DNA of 64,000 nt from Methylocystis sp. SC2 (lineage in GTDB: Bacteria > Pseudomonadota > Alphaproteobacteria > Rhizobiales > Beijerinckiaceae): positions 2,264,501 to 2,328,500 of the forward strand of contig NC_018485.1 of NCBI RefSeq assembly GCF_000304315.1. Reading direction: 5' to 3'. Positions within the stretch are counted from its first letter, which is position 1, and every line of letters starts with the position of its first letter. Below are positions 34,388 to 43,443 of the stretch, piece after piece. Made by a program: the position numbers and the translations under genes. Under the pieces are notes generated by a model. The model searched no databases. It was not told the DNA's origin and saw nothing but the letters and a program-made list of their open reading frames with translations.

Positions 34388-36376
34388 CTATGCGCCGCGC
34401 GGCTTGCGTGGTCCCTTGAAGGGTCCCTTGGGTGGTCCTTTGCGCGGTCCCTTAGGGGGCCCCCCTTTGGGCGGTCCGTTGCGCGGCGCGCCCCGACCGC
34501 CCGCGGGACCTTTGTCTGGCCCGCTGCGTGGACCTTTGTGCGGAGCACGAGACGGTCCGCCGCTGCGCGAGGGCCGCGCGTCTCCGCCCGAGCGGGGCTG
34601 ATCGAATTTGCGCTCGCGGGGCGCGCGGTCGCCAGCCGAAAAGTCGCGCTCGCCGCCGCGGGCCGGGCGCTTGTCGAATGTCCGCGGCCGCTCCTGGCGC
34701 GTCGCGCCGGCTCCGCGCGCATCCCGTCGCGCCTCGTCGCCGTCGCGTCGCGGCGGACGCCTGTCGAAACCCGCGTCATCGCGATTGGCCGTGCGGTAAT
34801 TTCTCTGACCGCTCGCGCGGCCGTCGTGCCGCTTCTCGAATCTCTGCGTGTTGCGCGGGTGTTCGTCGCGTCCCTCGGCTCCCCGCTCGCGCGTCGCTCG
34901 CGTCGCTGGACGCGCCCCGCGCTGTTCGTCGAAGCGCGGCGCAGGGCGCCGCTCGGGCGCGGCGCGCTCGTCGCGGCGGCGTCCGTCCTCGCGCGGGAAA
35001 CGCTCGCCGCGCGGCGCGCTGTCGCGCGAGGGACGTTCCGATCGCGCCTTCGGCGGACGCGGCCCGGCGTCGGCGCGCATCGCGTCGAAGCGCCGGGCGT
35101 TGCGCGAAGGCGCCGCCGCCTCGTCGCGCCGCCGCGTCGGAGTCACCCGTTCGACGGCGACGGCGCGGCCCTTGCGATCGGCGACCGCGCCGCGCGTCAC
35201 GCGCGCCCGGGGTCCCGCGTCGCGTCGCTCGTCCTGCTCTTTGCGCAGCGTGGAGACATGTTTGCGCGGCCGCTTCTCGGCGCGCGCACGAATCTCCTGC
35301 TGCTCCGCCGGCGCCTTCTCGCGCAGCGGCGCGGCGAAATCGACGCCGGCGAGTTCGGCAAGCGATTTGCCCAATTGCTCGCGCAGCGTTTTCAATCGCA
35401 CTTCTTCGACGGCGCCTTCCGCGAGATCGCCCAGCTGGAAAGGTCCGTATGACACGCGAATGAGCCGCGTCACGTCGAGCCCGAGATGCGCCATGACGCG
35501 CTTGATCTCGCGGTTCTTGCCTTCGGTGAGATTCATCGCGATCCAGACGTTGGCGCCTTGTTCGCGTTCGAGCCGCGCCTCGATCGGCGCATAGTGGACG
35601 CCGTCGATCGTCACGCCGTCGCTCAATGAATCGAGCTGCGCCTGATCGATCGCGCCATGCGCCCGCACGCGATAGCGCCGCGTCCAACCGGTCGCGGGCA
35701 GTTCGAGCGTGCGCGCGAGCCCGCCGTCATTGGTGAGCAGCAGCAGCCCTTCGGTATTGATGTCGAGCCGGCCGACGCTGACGAGCCGCGGCAGGTCCGG
35801 ATGGCGTTCCTCTAGAAATGAGAACACCGTGGCGCGGCCTTCCTCGTCGCGCGCGGTGGTGACATAGCCGGCCGGCTTGTGGAACAGAAAGAGTCGCGTG
35901 CGCTCGCGCGCCTGCATCGGCGCGCCGTCGATCGTGAGCTTGTCGCTGTCGCGCACATTGAAGGCGGGACTCGTTTGCACGCGGCCGTTGACGGCGACGC
36001 GGCCTTCCGCGATCCAGCGCTCCGCGTCGCGACGCGAACAGACTCCGGCGCGCGCCATAACCTTGGCGATGCGATCGCCTTCGAAGGCGCCTTCGCGGGG
36101 CGCGGGCGCAGGCGCGGCGACGCGCTGCTTGGCGGGGGACTTGTCGAGGGACTTGGCGGGGGATTTGACAGGGCGCTTGCCGCGCGCGCTTTCGGAGTCG
36201 CGCGCGGCGGGTTTGTCGAAGCGAGGTTTCTCAAGGCGCGGTTTGTCGAAGCGCGGCTTTGCAGGCCTCGCATCTTCGCGCGCGGCATGCGCGGCCGGCG
36301 TCTTCTTGGCGGGCCGGCGCAAGGGCCGATCGCCGCCGGCGGAGCCGGCGCGGGTATTTCGGTTCTTTTCGGTCAT
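34388..36376 (-). CDS. RluB-family pseudouridine synthase with long basic disordered tail
   Basis: Core residues about 98-350: an S4 RNA-binding domain (DRIAKVMARAGVCSRRDAER) followed by a RsuA/RluB/RluF-type catalytic domain with the catalytic Asp205 in GRLDINTEG, and EGKNREIKRVMAHLGL. It should isomerise a uridine in 23S rRNA. The protein is 662 residues, more than twice the enzyme core: a 95-residue Lys/Pro-rich N-terminal extension carries (K/R)PRFDKP repeats, and a roughly 300-residue Arg/Asp/Gly/Pro-rich C-terminal tail ends in KGP-type repeats (KGPPKGPFKGPRKPRGA). The tail looks intrinsically disordered and RNA-binding. Confidence 0.92.
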   Translation of the reverse strand: MTEKNRNTRAGSAGGDRPLRRPAKKTPAAHAAREDARPAKPRFDKPRLEKPRFDKPAARDSESARGKRPVKSPAKSLDKSPAKQRVAAPAPAPREGAFEGDRIAKVMARAGVCSRRDAERWIAEGRVAVNGRVQTSPAFNVRDSDKLTIDGAPMQARERTRLFLFHKPAGYVTTARDEEGRATVFSFLEERHPDLPRLVSVGRLDINTEGLLLLTNDGGLARTLELPATGWTRRYRVRAHGAIDQAQLDSLSDGVTIDGVHYAPIEARLEREQGANVWIAMNLTEGKNREIKRVMAHLGLDVTRLIRVSYGPFQLGDLAEGAVEEVRLKTLREQLGKSLAELAGVDFAAPLREKAPAEQQEIRARAEKRPRKHVSTLRKEQDERRDAGPRARVTRGAVADRKGRAVAVERVTPTRRRDEAAAPSRNARRFDAMRADAGPRPPKARSERPSRDSAPRGERFPREDGRRRDERAAPERRPAPRFDEQRGARPATRATRERGAEGRDEHPRNTQRFEKRHDGRASGQRNYRTANRDDAGFDRRPPRRDGDEARRDARGAGATRQERPRTFDKRPARGGERDFSAGDRAPRERKFDQPRSGGDARPSRSGGPSRAPHKGPRSGPDKGPAGGRGAPRNGPPKGGPPKGPRKGPPKGPFKGPRKPRGA

Positions 36377-36434
36377 GGGTTCTGATAGCAGGCGTCACGC
36401 GGGCTTTGAAGCGGGGTTCGCTTAAGAGATGCAA

Positions 36435-36881
36435 ATGAATGGCACCGACCTTTTCGCCGCCGCCTTCGAGCAGGCGCGGGCTGCGGCGGCGGCGGGCGAA
36501 GTTCCGGTCGGCGCGGCGCTTGTGCGCAATGGCGAAATCATCGCCGCCGCCGGCAACCGCACGCTGCGCGATCGCGATCCGACGGCGCATGCCGAAATGC
36601 TTGCGATTCGCCAGGCCTGCGCCGCGATCGGCTCGGAGCGCCTCGTTGACTGCGACCTCTATGTGACGCTCGAGCCCTGCGCCATGTGCGCGGCGGCGAT
36701 TTCCTTCGCGCGCATCCGGCGGCTCTATTATGCGGCAAGCGATCCGAAGGGCGGCGCCGTCGAGCACGGGCCGCGGTTTTTCGCGCAGCCGACCTGCCAT
36801 CATCGGCCTGAAGTCTATGGCGGCATTCGCGAAAGCGAGGCGGCGCAGCTGCTTCGCGACTTCTTTCAGGCGCGGCGGTGA
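36435..36881 (+). CDS. tadA: tRNA adenosine(34) deaminase
   Basis: TadA, 148 residues from ATG 36435, deaminates A34 of tRNA-Arg(ACG) to inosine. Zinc and catalytic residues are all present: His52 and Glu54 in TAHAEM, Cys82 and Cys85 in EPCAMC. AAGAG at 36424-36428 is well spaced for 36435 and too close for the alternative ATG 36429. The 3' end overlaps the convergent patatin gene by 16 bases. Confidence 0.95.
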   Translation: MNGTDLFAAAFEQARAAAAAGEVPVGAALVRNGEIIAAAGNRTLRDRDPTAHAEMLAIRQACAAIGSERLVDCDLYVTLEPCAMCAAAISFARIRRLYYAASDPKGGAVEHGPRFFAQPTCHHRPEVYGGIRESEAAQLLRDFFQARR

Positions 36882-37726
36882 GCTTCTAAGCGCAGCGCCG
36901 CCTGCGCCAGTCCCTGGCGCAGCGTGTCGCGGCAGGCGTCGCCGGCGGCGAAAATGCGCGACGCCTTGAAGAGGTCGAGCGCGAGATATTGATGCACTTC
37001 AGGCCGTATCAGGACGTCGGGCGGCCGCTCGGCGATCATGCGCGAGCTGATCGCGTTCATCATGATTTGGCTGGCGACGATCATCGTCTCGAAGGCGGAC
37101 GGCGGGCCCTTGCCGGTCTCGACGCCGAAATTGCCGGAGACGTCGACGGCGATGACGATATCCGCGAGCCCCCACAGATGATCATAGGGGAGCGGATTGA
37201 CCAAGCCGCCGTCGACGAAATAGCCGTGATCGCTTGCGGCGGCGCGCACCACGCCCGGTATCGCCATCGACCCAGCGACGGCGGGACGCAGTGGTCCCGT
37301 CGCGAAAACCGCCTCGATGCGACGGCGAAAATCGGTGGCGACGACCTGCAGCGGAATGCCCAGCTCTTCGAAACGCTCCGGCATGCCATGCGGCCAAAAG
37401 GCCTGAAGAAAGCGCTCGCCGTCAAACAGCAGCGGATGCGCCACGCGCGACAGCAGCCGCTTTCGCCCGCGCGCCCGCGCATGAAGCAGCCGGCGCGCGA
37501 GTCCGATGCGGTTCTTGAGGATGGCCTGAGTGTGGGCGCGCAGCTCCGCGCCCGAGAAGCCCGCGGCATAGGCGGCGCCAACGATGGCCCCGATCGAGGC
37601 GCCGGCGATGGCCACCGGCCGCACGCCCAGCTCATCCAGCGCTTCAAGCACGCAGATATGCGCAAGTCCGCGCGCGCCCCCGCCCCCAAGGGCGAGCGCG
37701 ACGGTCTTGCCGCGATAGAGGCTCAT
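36866..37726 (-). CDS. Patatin-like phospholipase
   Basis: A 286-residue patatin/RssA-type serine hydrolase. Oxyanion motif GGGGARGLAH (14-23), nucleophile elbow GASIG with Ser44, and the dyad Asp in VDGGLVNPLP (about 176). No signal peptide, so probably a cytoplasmic or membrane-associated lipid acyl hydrolase. ATG 37726 overlaps the TGA of the upstream alpha/beta hydrolase gene (ATGA), with GGAG upstream, so both are co-translated. Confidence 0.92.
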   Translation of the reverse strand: MSLYRGKTVALALGGGGARGLAHICVLEALDELGVRPVAIAGASIGAIVGAAYAAGFSGAELRAHTQAILKNRIGLARRLLHARARGRKRLLSRVAHPLLFDGERFLQAFWPHGMPERFEELGIPLQVVATDFRRRIEAVFATGPLRPAVAGSMAIPGVVRAAASDHGYFVDGGLVNPLPYDHLWGLADIVIAVDVSGNFGVETGKGPPSAFETMIVASQIMMNAISSRMIAERPPDVLIRPEVHQYLALDLFKASRIFAAGDACRDTLRQGLAQAALRLEAHRRA

Positions 37727-38607
37727 AGGAATTTCTCCAGCGCGGCAAGCGTCTCCGCCGGCGCCTCCTCCGCCGGATAAAGGCCGGACTCGATGCGCGC
37801 CTCGGCGATATCGTCGCCCCATTCACGCCATGCCGCGACCAGCGAAGGGCCGTTCGCCGGGAATGTCGCCTCGCCTGAGATGATCAGCGTCGGCGTCACG
37901 AGTTTCTTGCCCTCGGCCTTGTCGGCCGCAAGCTGCTCGCGATCGATGGCGGCGCCGGCGCGAAAATCCTCGCAAAAGGCGTGAATGCGCGCCGGGTCGT
38001 TGAAGGCCTGGCGATAGGCGGCGAGCGCATCCGCTCCAAACACGTCAAGCGACTTCGCCTTCGTTCCGTTTATCAGCGCATCATCGAGAAAGCCGATCGG
38101 ATCGAGGCCGATCAGCTCCTCGGGCTTCGGCGCCTCGGCGGCGAGGAAGCGCGCGCGTCCGACGCGCTGCAGATCTCCGGCGCCGAAATCATCGTCGATC
38201 GGCGCAATGTTGACGAGCGCAAGTCGATCCACTCGGCCAGGCTGATCGAGCGCGAGGCGCTGGCCGACGCGCGCGCCTCTATCGTGCCCGACGAGGGCGA
38301 AGCGCACATGGCCGAGCGACTCCATGACCGCCACGACGTCGGCGGCCATTTCCCGCTTGCTATAATTCTCACCCTTCTCGCCCGCCGGAACCGCCGACCA
38401 GCCATAGCCGCGAAGGTCCATCGCGACGACGCTGAAGCGTTTGGCGAGCGCCGGCGCGATCTTGCGCCAGGCGACATGCGTCTCGCCGAACCCGTGCAAC
38501 AGAACCACGGGCGGGCCCTCGCCGTGGACGCGGGCGAATATCTTTCCTGCCGGCGCATCGATCCAATGCGAAGCGAATCCAGGAAAAAAATCTGCGGAAT
38601 CGGACAT
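37723..38607 (-). CDS. Haloacetate dehalogenase-like alpha/beta hydrolase lacking the catalytic His
   Basis: A 294-residue alpha/beta hydrolase resembling fluoroacetate dehalogenases and epoxide hydrolases: oxyanion HGFGETHVAW (39-48), DLRGYGWS (64-71), and nucleophile Asp109 in GHDRGARVG. The region that normally carries the catalytic base, (S/C)GHY.AEEAPEE near the C-terminus, reads SGLYPAEEAPAE: residue 276 is Leu, encoded CTT at 37782-37780, one base from CAT. The enzyme should therefore be unable to complete the usual hydrolysis cycle unless another His substitutes. ATG 38607 is preferred over an upstream TTG. Operon with the patatin gene. Confidence 0.88.
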   Translation of the reverse strand: MSDSADFFPGFASHWIDAPAGKIFARVHGEGPPVVLLHGFGETHVAWRKIAPALAKRFSVVAMDLRGYGWSAVPAGEKGENYSKREMAADVVAVMESLGHVRFALVGHDRGARVGQRLALDQPGRVDRLALVNIAPIDDDFGAGDLQRVGRARFLAAEAPKPEELIGLDPIGFLDDALINGTKAKSLDVFGADALAAYRQAFNDPARIHAFCEDFRAGAAIDREQLAADKAEGKKLVTPTLIISGEATFPANGPSLVAAWREWGDDIAEARIESGLYPAEEAPAETLAALEKFL

Positions 38608-38813
38608 TCGGTACAACCATCTCCCTTACACCTGCGCGCCTGCACGAACGTTATACAGTATCAGCGCCGACGCTCCCGAAATATATATCGCGGATCGTCA
38701 AGCGACTATGTCACGAAGATCGCCTCCCTTGTCTGCTTGAAAAGGAAGCTGAAGCGCTTCTATGTTGAGGAAGGTCAAAAACTTCGAAGCAACACGGGCA
38801 AAGGGAGAGACAC

Positions 38814-39398
38814 ATGGCAAGCCAGATCGTCAACGAGGTCGTAACGGCGAACAATGCTTACGCCGCCAATTTCGGAAGCAAGAGCGAACTGGCGCTGCCG
38901 CCGGCGCGCGGTTTCGCGATCCTGACCTGCATGGACGCGCGTCTCGATCCCGCGAAATACGCCGGCCTGTCGGAAGGCGACGCGCATGTGATCCGCAACG
39001 CCGGCGGCCGCGCCTCGGACGATGCGATTCGCTCGCTCGTCATTTCTCACAAGCTGCTCGGCACCAAGGAGTGGTTCGTCATTCACCACACCAATTGCGG
39101 CATGGAGCTCTTCTGCGACGAGATCATGAGCGACTTGCTGGATGACAATCTCGCGACGGCGAGTTTCGATGGCGAGAACTGGTCGAATCCGCAACATGGC
39201 GGCGGCTGCGCGGCCGGCCATTTCATCAAATGGCACACGATCGAGAATCAGGAGGAAAGCGTCGCGCAGGACGTCGCGCGCATCCGTTCGCATCCGCTGG
39301 TGCCGAAAAACATCCCGATCTACGGCTACATCTATGATGTGAAGACCGGCAAGATCAACGAGGTCTCGGAAGCGACCAAGCTCGGCAAGGCGGCGTAA
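38814..39398 (+). CDS. Beta-carbonic anhydrase
   Basis: A 194-residue beta-class carbonic anhydrase interconverting CO2 and bicarbonate. Zinc ligands and active-site dyad are visible: Cys39, Asp41 and Arg43 in LTCMDARLD, His92 and Cys95 in [10 protein letters not shown], and [16 protein letters not shown] between them. Relevant to bicarbonate supply for carboxylases. No signal peptide, cytoplasmic. It has its own 200-base AT-richer upstream region and is convergent with the rhodanese operon. Confidence 0.93.
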   Translation: MASQIVNEVVTANNAYAANFGSKSELALPPARGFAILTCMDARLDPAKYAGLSEGDAHVIRNAGGRASDDAIRSLVISHKLLGTKEWFVIHHTNCGMELFCDEIMSDLLDDNLATASFDGENWSNPQHGGGCAAGHFIKWHTIENQEESVAQDVARIRSHPLVPKNIPIYGYIYDVKTGKINEVSEATKLGKAA

Positions 39399-39441
39399 CA
39401 GGTCGCTCCGAAGAAGCGAACGCGGGTTTTGCTTGTTCTGG

Positions 39442-39471
39442 ATCCCCGATCGCGCTTCGCGCGTCGGGGAT
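39442..39471. terminator. Palindromic hairpin between convergent genes
   Basis: Imperfect inverted repeat ATCCCCGATCGCGC/CGCGCGTCGGGGAT between the carbonic anhydrase and rhodanese genes, which converge here. It resembles the short GC-rich palindromes that recur in intergenic DNA of these bacteria; likely a bidirectional stop or REP-type element. Confidence 0.5.
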
Positions 39472-39497
39472 GACAGAACGCCATGGTGGCTCGGCGC

Positions 39498-39839
39498 CTA
39501 CTCCACCGCGCCGCCGCGCGCGCGCCAGCCGCCGGTGCCCGGCGCGTAATGGCGAAGATCCGTCCGTCCCAGGCTTTGCGCCTGCGCCAGCGCCTTGGCC
39601 GAACGCCCGCCCGCCTGGCAAATCAGGACGACGTCGCCCTTCGGCAGCTTGGTCGGATCGAAGCTCGAGAGCGGCATGTTCTTGGCGCCCGGCACATGGC
39701 CGGCGCCATATTCATGCGGCTCGCGCACATCGACGATGGCGCAGGATTTATCCGCGACGATGCGGCAGAAATCATCATGCTCGATCGTCGGCGCCGCGCC
39801 GCCGCCCGCGAGTTTCGACAAGAGAGAGCCAAAAGCCAT
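39498..39839 (-). CDS. Single-domain rhodanese sulfurtransferase
   Basis: A 113-residue rhodanese domain with active-site loop ICQAGGRSA (Cys74) and structural motif DVREPHEYGAGHVPGA. It transfers sulfane sulfur from thiosulfate or persulfides to acceptors. Last gene of the membrane-fusion/RND/AhpD-like/rhodanese operon (17-base gap to the previous gene). The context and the operator upstream of the operon point to persulfide or sulfane-sulfur handling. Confidence 0.94.
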   Translation of the reverse strand: MAFGSLLSKLAGGGAAPTIEHDDFCRIVADKSCAIVDVREPHEYGAGHVPGAKNMPLSSFDPTKLPKGDVVLICQAGGRSAKALAQAQSLGRTDLRHYAPGTGGWRARGGAVE

Positions 39840-39856
39840 TCTTCGTTCCTTTCTTC

Positions 39857-40210
39857 TCAGGCTTGCTTTTCGGCGTTGAACTGGGTGAAGGCCGCGAGCG
39901 CATGGCTCGCATACATCACCGATGGTCCGGCGCCCATGTAGATGCTCATCGCGAGCGTCTCCATCACCTCCTCGCGCGTCGCGCCGCGCTGTGATGCGGC
40001 CTTGGCGTGGAAGGCGATGCAATCGTCGCACCGCACCGCGACGCTGACCGCAAGCGCGATCAGTTCCTTTGTCTTGGGCTCGAGCGCGCCTTGCGCGCCC
40101 GCCGAGATCGCCATCGCCGAAAAGGCTTTCATCGTTTCCGGCGAGCCGACGCGCAATTCTCTGATGTCGGCGGAGAGCTTCTTGGCGAGCGCCGCCCAGT
40201 CTTCGATCAT
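39857..40210 (-). CDS. AhpD/carboxymuconolactone decarboxylase-family protein
   Basis: A 117-residue CMD-fold protein with the redox motif Cys61-x2-Cys64-x3-His68 (RCDDCIAFH), the AhpD-type peroxidase or thiol-relay signature rather than a true decarboxylase. Its ATG overlaps the RND gene's TGA (ATGA at 40207-40210). Placed between an RND pump and a rhodanese, it may reduce or relay sulfane sulfur or peroxide; that is inference. Confidence 0.92.
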   Translation of the reverse strand: MIEDWAALAKKLSADIRELRVGSPETMKAFSAMAISAGAQGALEPKTKELIALAVSVAVRCDDCIAFHAKAASQRGATREEVMETLAMSIYMGAGPSVMYASHALAAFTQFNAEKQA

Positions 40211-43200
40211 GACGCACTCCTTGGAACTTCGTCGTCCCGCAAGACGACATAGATCGCGGGGATCACAAGCAAGGTCAGCGCCGTCGACGAGGCGAGGCCG
40301 AAGACCAGCGAAATGGCGAGGCCCTGAAAGATCGGATCGGTGAGGATAAAGGCCGCGCCGATGATCGCCGCCGCGGCGGTGAGAAAGATCGGCTTGAAGC
40401 GCACCGCCCCCGCCTCGATCAGCGCCGCGCGCAAATTCATGCCGCGCGCCCGCAAATGCCGGATGAAGTCGACGAGCAGGATCGAATTGCGCACGACGAT
40501 TCCGGCGAGCGCGATGAAGCCGATCATCGAGGTGGCGGTGAAGGCGGCGTTGAACAGAATATGGCCGATGACGATGCCGACGAGCGTCAGCGGCACCGGC
40601 GCGAGGATAACGAGCGGCAGCTTGAACGAGCCGAACTGCGCGACGACGAGCAGATAGATGCCGAGCAGCGCCACCATGAAGGCCGCGCCCATGTCGCGGA
40701 AGGTGACATAGGTCACCTCCCACTCGCCGTCCCAGAGCAGCGTCGGCTTGGAATCATCGATCGGCTGGCCGTGATATTTGATCGTCGGGGCGCCCGAAGC
40801 GCCCCAATCGATCTTGTCGATCGCGTCTTCGACCGCGAGCATGCCGTAGATCGGCGCTTCGAAACGACCGGCGACTTCGGCGCTGACCATTTCGGCGAAG
40901 CGGCCATTGTGCCGGAAAATCGGATAGGAGCCGAGCTCGCGCGTCGCCTTGACGACGTCGCCGAGTTCGACATTGGCGCCCTGACGCGCCGTGCCGCCGG
41001 CAGGCAGCGGCGTCGACAGGATGCGTTCGCTCGGCGTCATGGCGCCGCGCGGCAGCGCCACCGAAATATCGATGGGCTTGGCGCCGCCGCCCTTTTGCGA
41101 AAAGCCGATTTTCACGCCCCCGACCAGGGCGCCGATCGTGTCATAGACGGCGCGCTCTTCGACGCCGTGATATTCGAGCGCTTCCTGATCGATCTCGAAG
41201 CGCAGGCGCTCGGCGCGCTGGCCGAAGCTGTCGTCTGTATCGACGACGAAATCGACCGCGTCAAACGCCTTGCGCACTTTCGCCGCAAGATCGCGCCGCG
41301 ACTGCGCGTCGGGTCCGTAGATTTCGGCGAGCAGGGTCGACAGCACGGGCGGGCCCGGCGGCACTTCGACGACCTTGATCGCGGTGTGTTCGGGCGCGGG
41401 CAGGCCTTCGAGCCGCTTGCGAATGTCGAGCGCGATCGCATGGCTCGCGCGGCTGCGCTCGCCCTTCGGCTGCAGATTGATGGCGAGATCGCCCATCTCT
41501 GGCGCCTTGCGCATATAATAATGCCGCACGAGACCGTTGAAGTTGAACGGCGCGGCCGCGCCGGCATAGGACTGAACCGAGGTCAGCTCCGGAATATCCT
41601 TCAGACGCTCGGCCGCCGCCGTCAACACCCGATCCGTTTCTTCGAGCGACGCGCCGCGCGGCAGATCGACGACGACCGCGATCTCCGACTTATTGTCGAA
41701 GGGCAGCAGCTTCACGCGCACGGTTTTCGTCACGAAAAGTCCCATGGAGAGCAGCGTCGCGACCCCGACGGCCGCAAGAAACCATTGCGAGCGTTTGCGG
41801 CCCCGCAGCAAGGGCGTCGCGACGCGCACATAGAAATTGCCCATGGGCCCGCGTTCATGCCCATGATCGACGCCGTCGCCGCGCTCCTGTTCGAAACGCT
41901 TGCCGGCGACTTTAAGCAGAAGCCAGGGCGTGATGGTCATGGCGACAAAAAAGGAAAAGATCATCGCGAGCGAAGCGTTTGCGGGGATGGGGCTCATATA
42001 GGGCCCCATTAGACCCGAGACGAACATCATCGGCAGCAGCGCGGCGACGATGGTGAGCGTCGCGACGATCGTCGGATTGCCGACTTCCGCCACGGCTTCG
42101 ACAGCCGTGTCGATCAGGCTGCGGGAGCCGCGCATTTGCCAGTGGCGCACGATGTTCTCGACGACGACGATGGCGTCGTCGACGAGAATGCCGATCGAGA
42201 AGATGAGCGCGAACAGGCTGACGCGATTGATCGTGTAGCCCATCAGCCATGAGGCGAAGAGCGTGAGCAGAATCGTCGTCGGGATGATGACGAAGACGAC
42301 GACGCCCTCGCGCCAGCCGACCATCACCACGATGAGCGCGACGATCGAGACGGTCGCGAGCGCGAGATGGAAAAGCAGCTCATTGGCCTTTTCGGTCGCC
42401 GTCTCGCCATAGTCGCGCGTCACCGCGATCTCGATATCGCCGGGAACGATGCGGCCCTTAACGGCCTCCAGCCGATGCATGATCTCGTCGGCGACGATCA
42501 CGGCGTTGGCGCCCTTGCGCTTGGCGATGGCGATGCTGACGGCGGGGCGTTTGTCGAGACCGCCCGCCGCGTTCCGGGTCATGGTCCAGCTGCGGCGGTC
42601 GGGCTCGGCGGCGCCGACGCGCACATCGGCGACGTCTTTCACATAGACCGGCCGGCCGTCTCTTGTCGTCAGCAGCAGCAGGCCGACATCGGGAACGCCC
42701 TGCAGGGTTTGGCCGGCGACGACCGGCACGGCGCGATTGGCCTCGCGAAACGCGCCGACGAGAAAGGAGCGGTTGGCGTTGGTCAGCTTGTCGATGAGCT
42801 GATTCAGCGTCACCCCATATTGCGACAGGCGCTCCGGATCGGGTTCGACGCGAATCTGATTGGGGCTGCCGCCGACGATGTAGCTCAAGCCGACGTCGTT
42901 GACCTTGGTGAGGTCGTGCTGCAATTCCTCGGCGACCTGATAGAGGCCATTGTCGGTCCATCGGTCGGCGCGCTCCGGCTTCGCCGAGAGCGTCAGCACG
43001 ACGATCGCCACGTCATCGATGCCGCGGCCGACGATCAGCGGCTCGGGAATGCCCTTCGGCAATTCGCCGATATTGGCGCGTATCTTGTCGTGAATGCGCA
43101 GCACGGCGTTGTCCTGCGGCGTGCCGACGTAGAAGCGCGCGGTGACGACCACATTGTCGTCGCGCGTCTGCGAATAGACATGTTCGACGCCGTTGACCCC

Positions 43201-43443
43201 CTTGATGATGTCCTCGAGCGGGCGGGTGATGAGTTCGATCGCGTCTTCAGCCTTATAGCCGTTGGCCGACACCATAATGTCGACCATCGGCACCGAGATC
43301 TGCGGCTCCTCCTCGCGCGGCAGCGAGCGCAGCGCGATCAGCCCGACGAGAATCGAGGCGAGCAGCAGCAGCGGCGTCAGCGGCGAATTGATGAAGGCGC
43401 GCGTCAGCGTTCCCGAAATGCCCGGGCGAAACTCCGCGCTCAT
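40207..43443 (-). CDS. RND efflux transporter permease
   Basis: A 1078-residue inner-membrane RND pump with twelve helices and two large periplasmic loops. N-terminus has the usual first helix (PLTPLLLLASILVGLIALRS), then PREEEPQISVPMVDI; a mid helix carries SIGILVDDAIVVVENIVRHW with the proton-relay Asp pair. By its PREEEPQI and GVEHVYSQT motifs it belongs to the AcrB/HAE-1-like group rather than to metal-type CusA. Substrate unknown. Four-base overlaps with the adaptor gene upstream and the AhpD-like gene downstream show tight co-translation. No outer membrane channel gene is in the operon. Confidence 0.96.
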   Translation of the reverse strand: MSAEFRPGISGTLTRAFINSPLTPLLLLASILVGLIALRSLPREEEPQISVPMVDIMVSANGYKAEDAIELITRPLEDIIKGVNGVEHVYSQTRDDNVVVTARFYVGTPQDNAVLRIHDKIRANIGELPKGIPEPLIVGRGIDDVAIVVLTLSAKPERADRWTDNGLYQVAEELQHDLTKVNDVGLSYIVGGSPNQIRVEPDPERLSQYGVTLNQLIDKLTNANRSFLVGAFREANRAVPVVAGQTLQGVPDVGLLLLTTRDGRPVYVKDVADVRVGAAEPDRRSWTMTRNAAGGLDKRPAVSIAIAKRKGANAVIVADEIMHRLEAVKGRIVPGDIEIAVTRDYGETATEKANELLFHLALATVSIVALIVVMVGWREGVVVFVIIPTTILLTLFASWLMGYTINRVSLFALIFSIGILVDDAIVVVENIVRHWQMRGSRSLIDTAVEAVAEVGNPTIVATLTIVAALLPMMFVSGLMGPYMSPIPANASLAMIFSFFVAMTITPWLLLKVAGKRFEQERGDGVDHGHERGPMGNFYVRVATPLLRGRKRSQWFLAAVGVATLLSMGLFVTKTVRVKLLPFDNKSEIAVVVDLPRGASLEETDRVLTAAAERLKDIPELTSVQSYAGAAAPFNFNGLVRHYYMRKAPEMGDLAINLQPKGERSRASHAIALDIRKRLEGLPAPEHTAIKVVEVPPGPPVLSTLLAEIYGPDAQSRRDLAAKVRKAFDAVDFVVDTDDSFGQRAERLRFEIDQEALEYHGVEERAVYDTIGALVGGVKIGFSQKGGGAKPIDISVALPRGAMTPSERILSTPLPAGGTARQGANVELGDVVKATRELGSYPIFRHNGRFAEMVSAEVAGRFEAPIYGMLAVEDAIDKIDWGASGAPTIKYHGQPIDDSKPTLLWDGEWEVTYVTFRDMGAAFMVALLGIYLLVVAQFGSFKLPLVILAPVPLTLVGIVIGHILFNAAFTATSMIGFIALAGIVVRNSILLVDFIRHLRARGMNLRAALIEAGAVRFKPIFLTAAAAIIGAAFILTDPIFQGLAISLVFGLASSTALTLLVIPAIYVVLRDDEVPRSAS

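Noticed and set aside
40456..42012. 518-codon plus-strand frame over the RND pump gene
   Set aside because: Asp/Arg/His-rich low-complexity translation antisense to a clear RND transporter.
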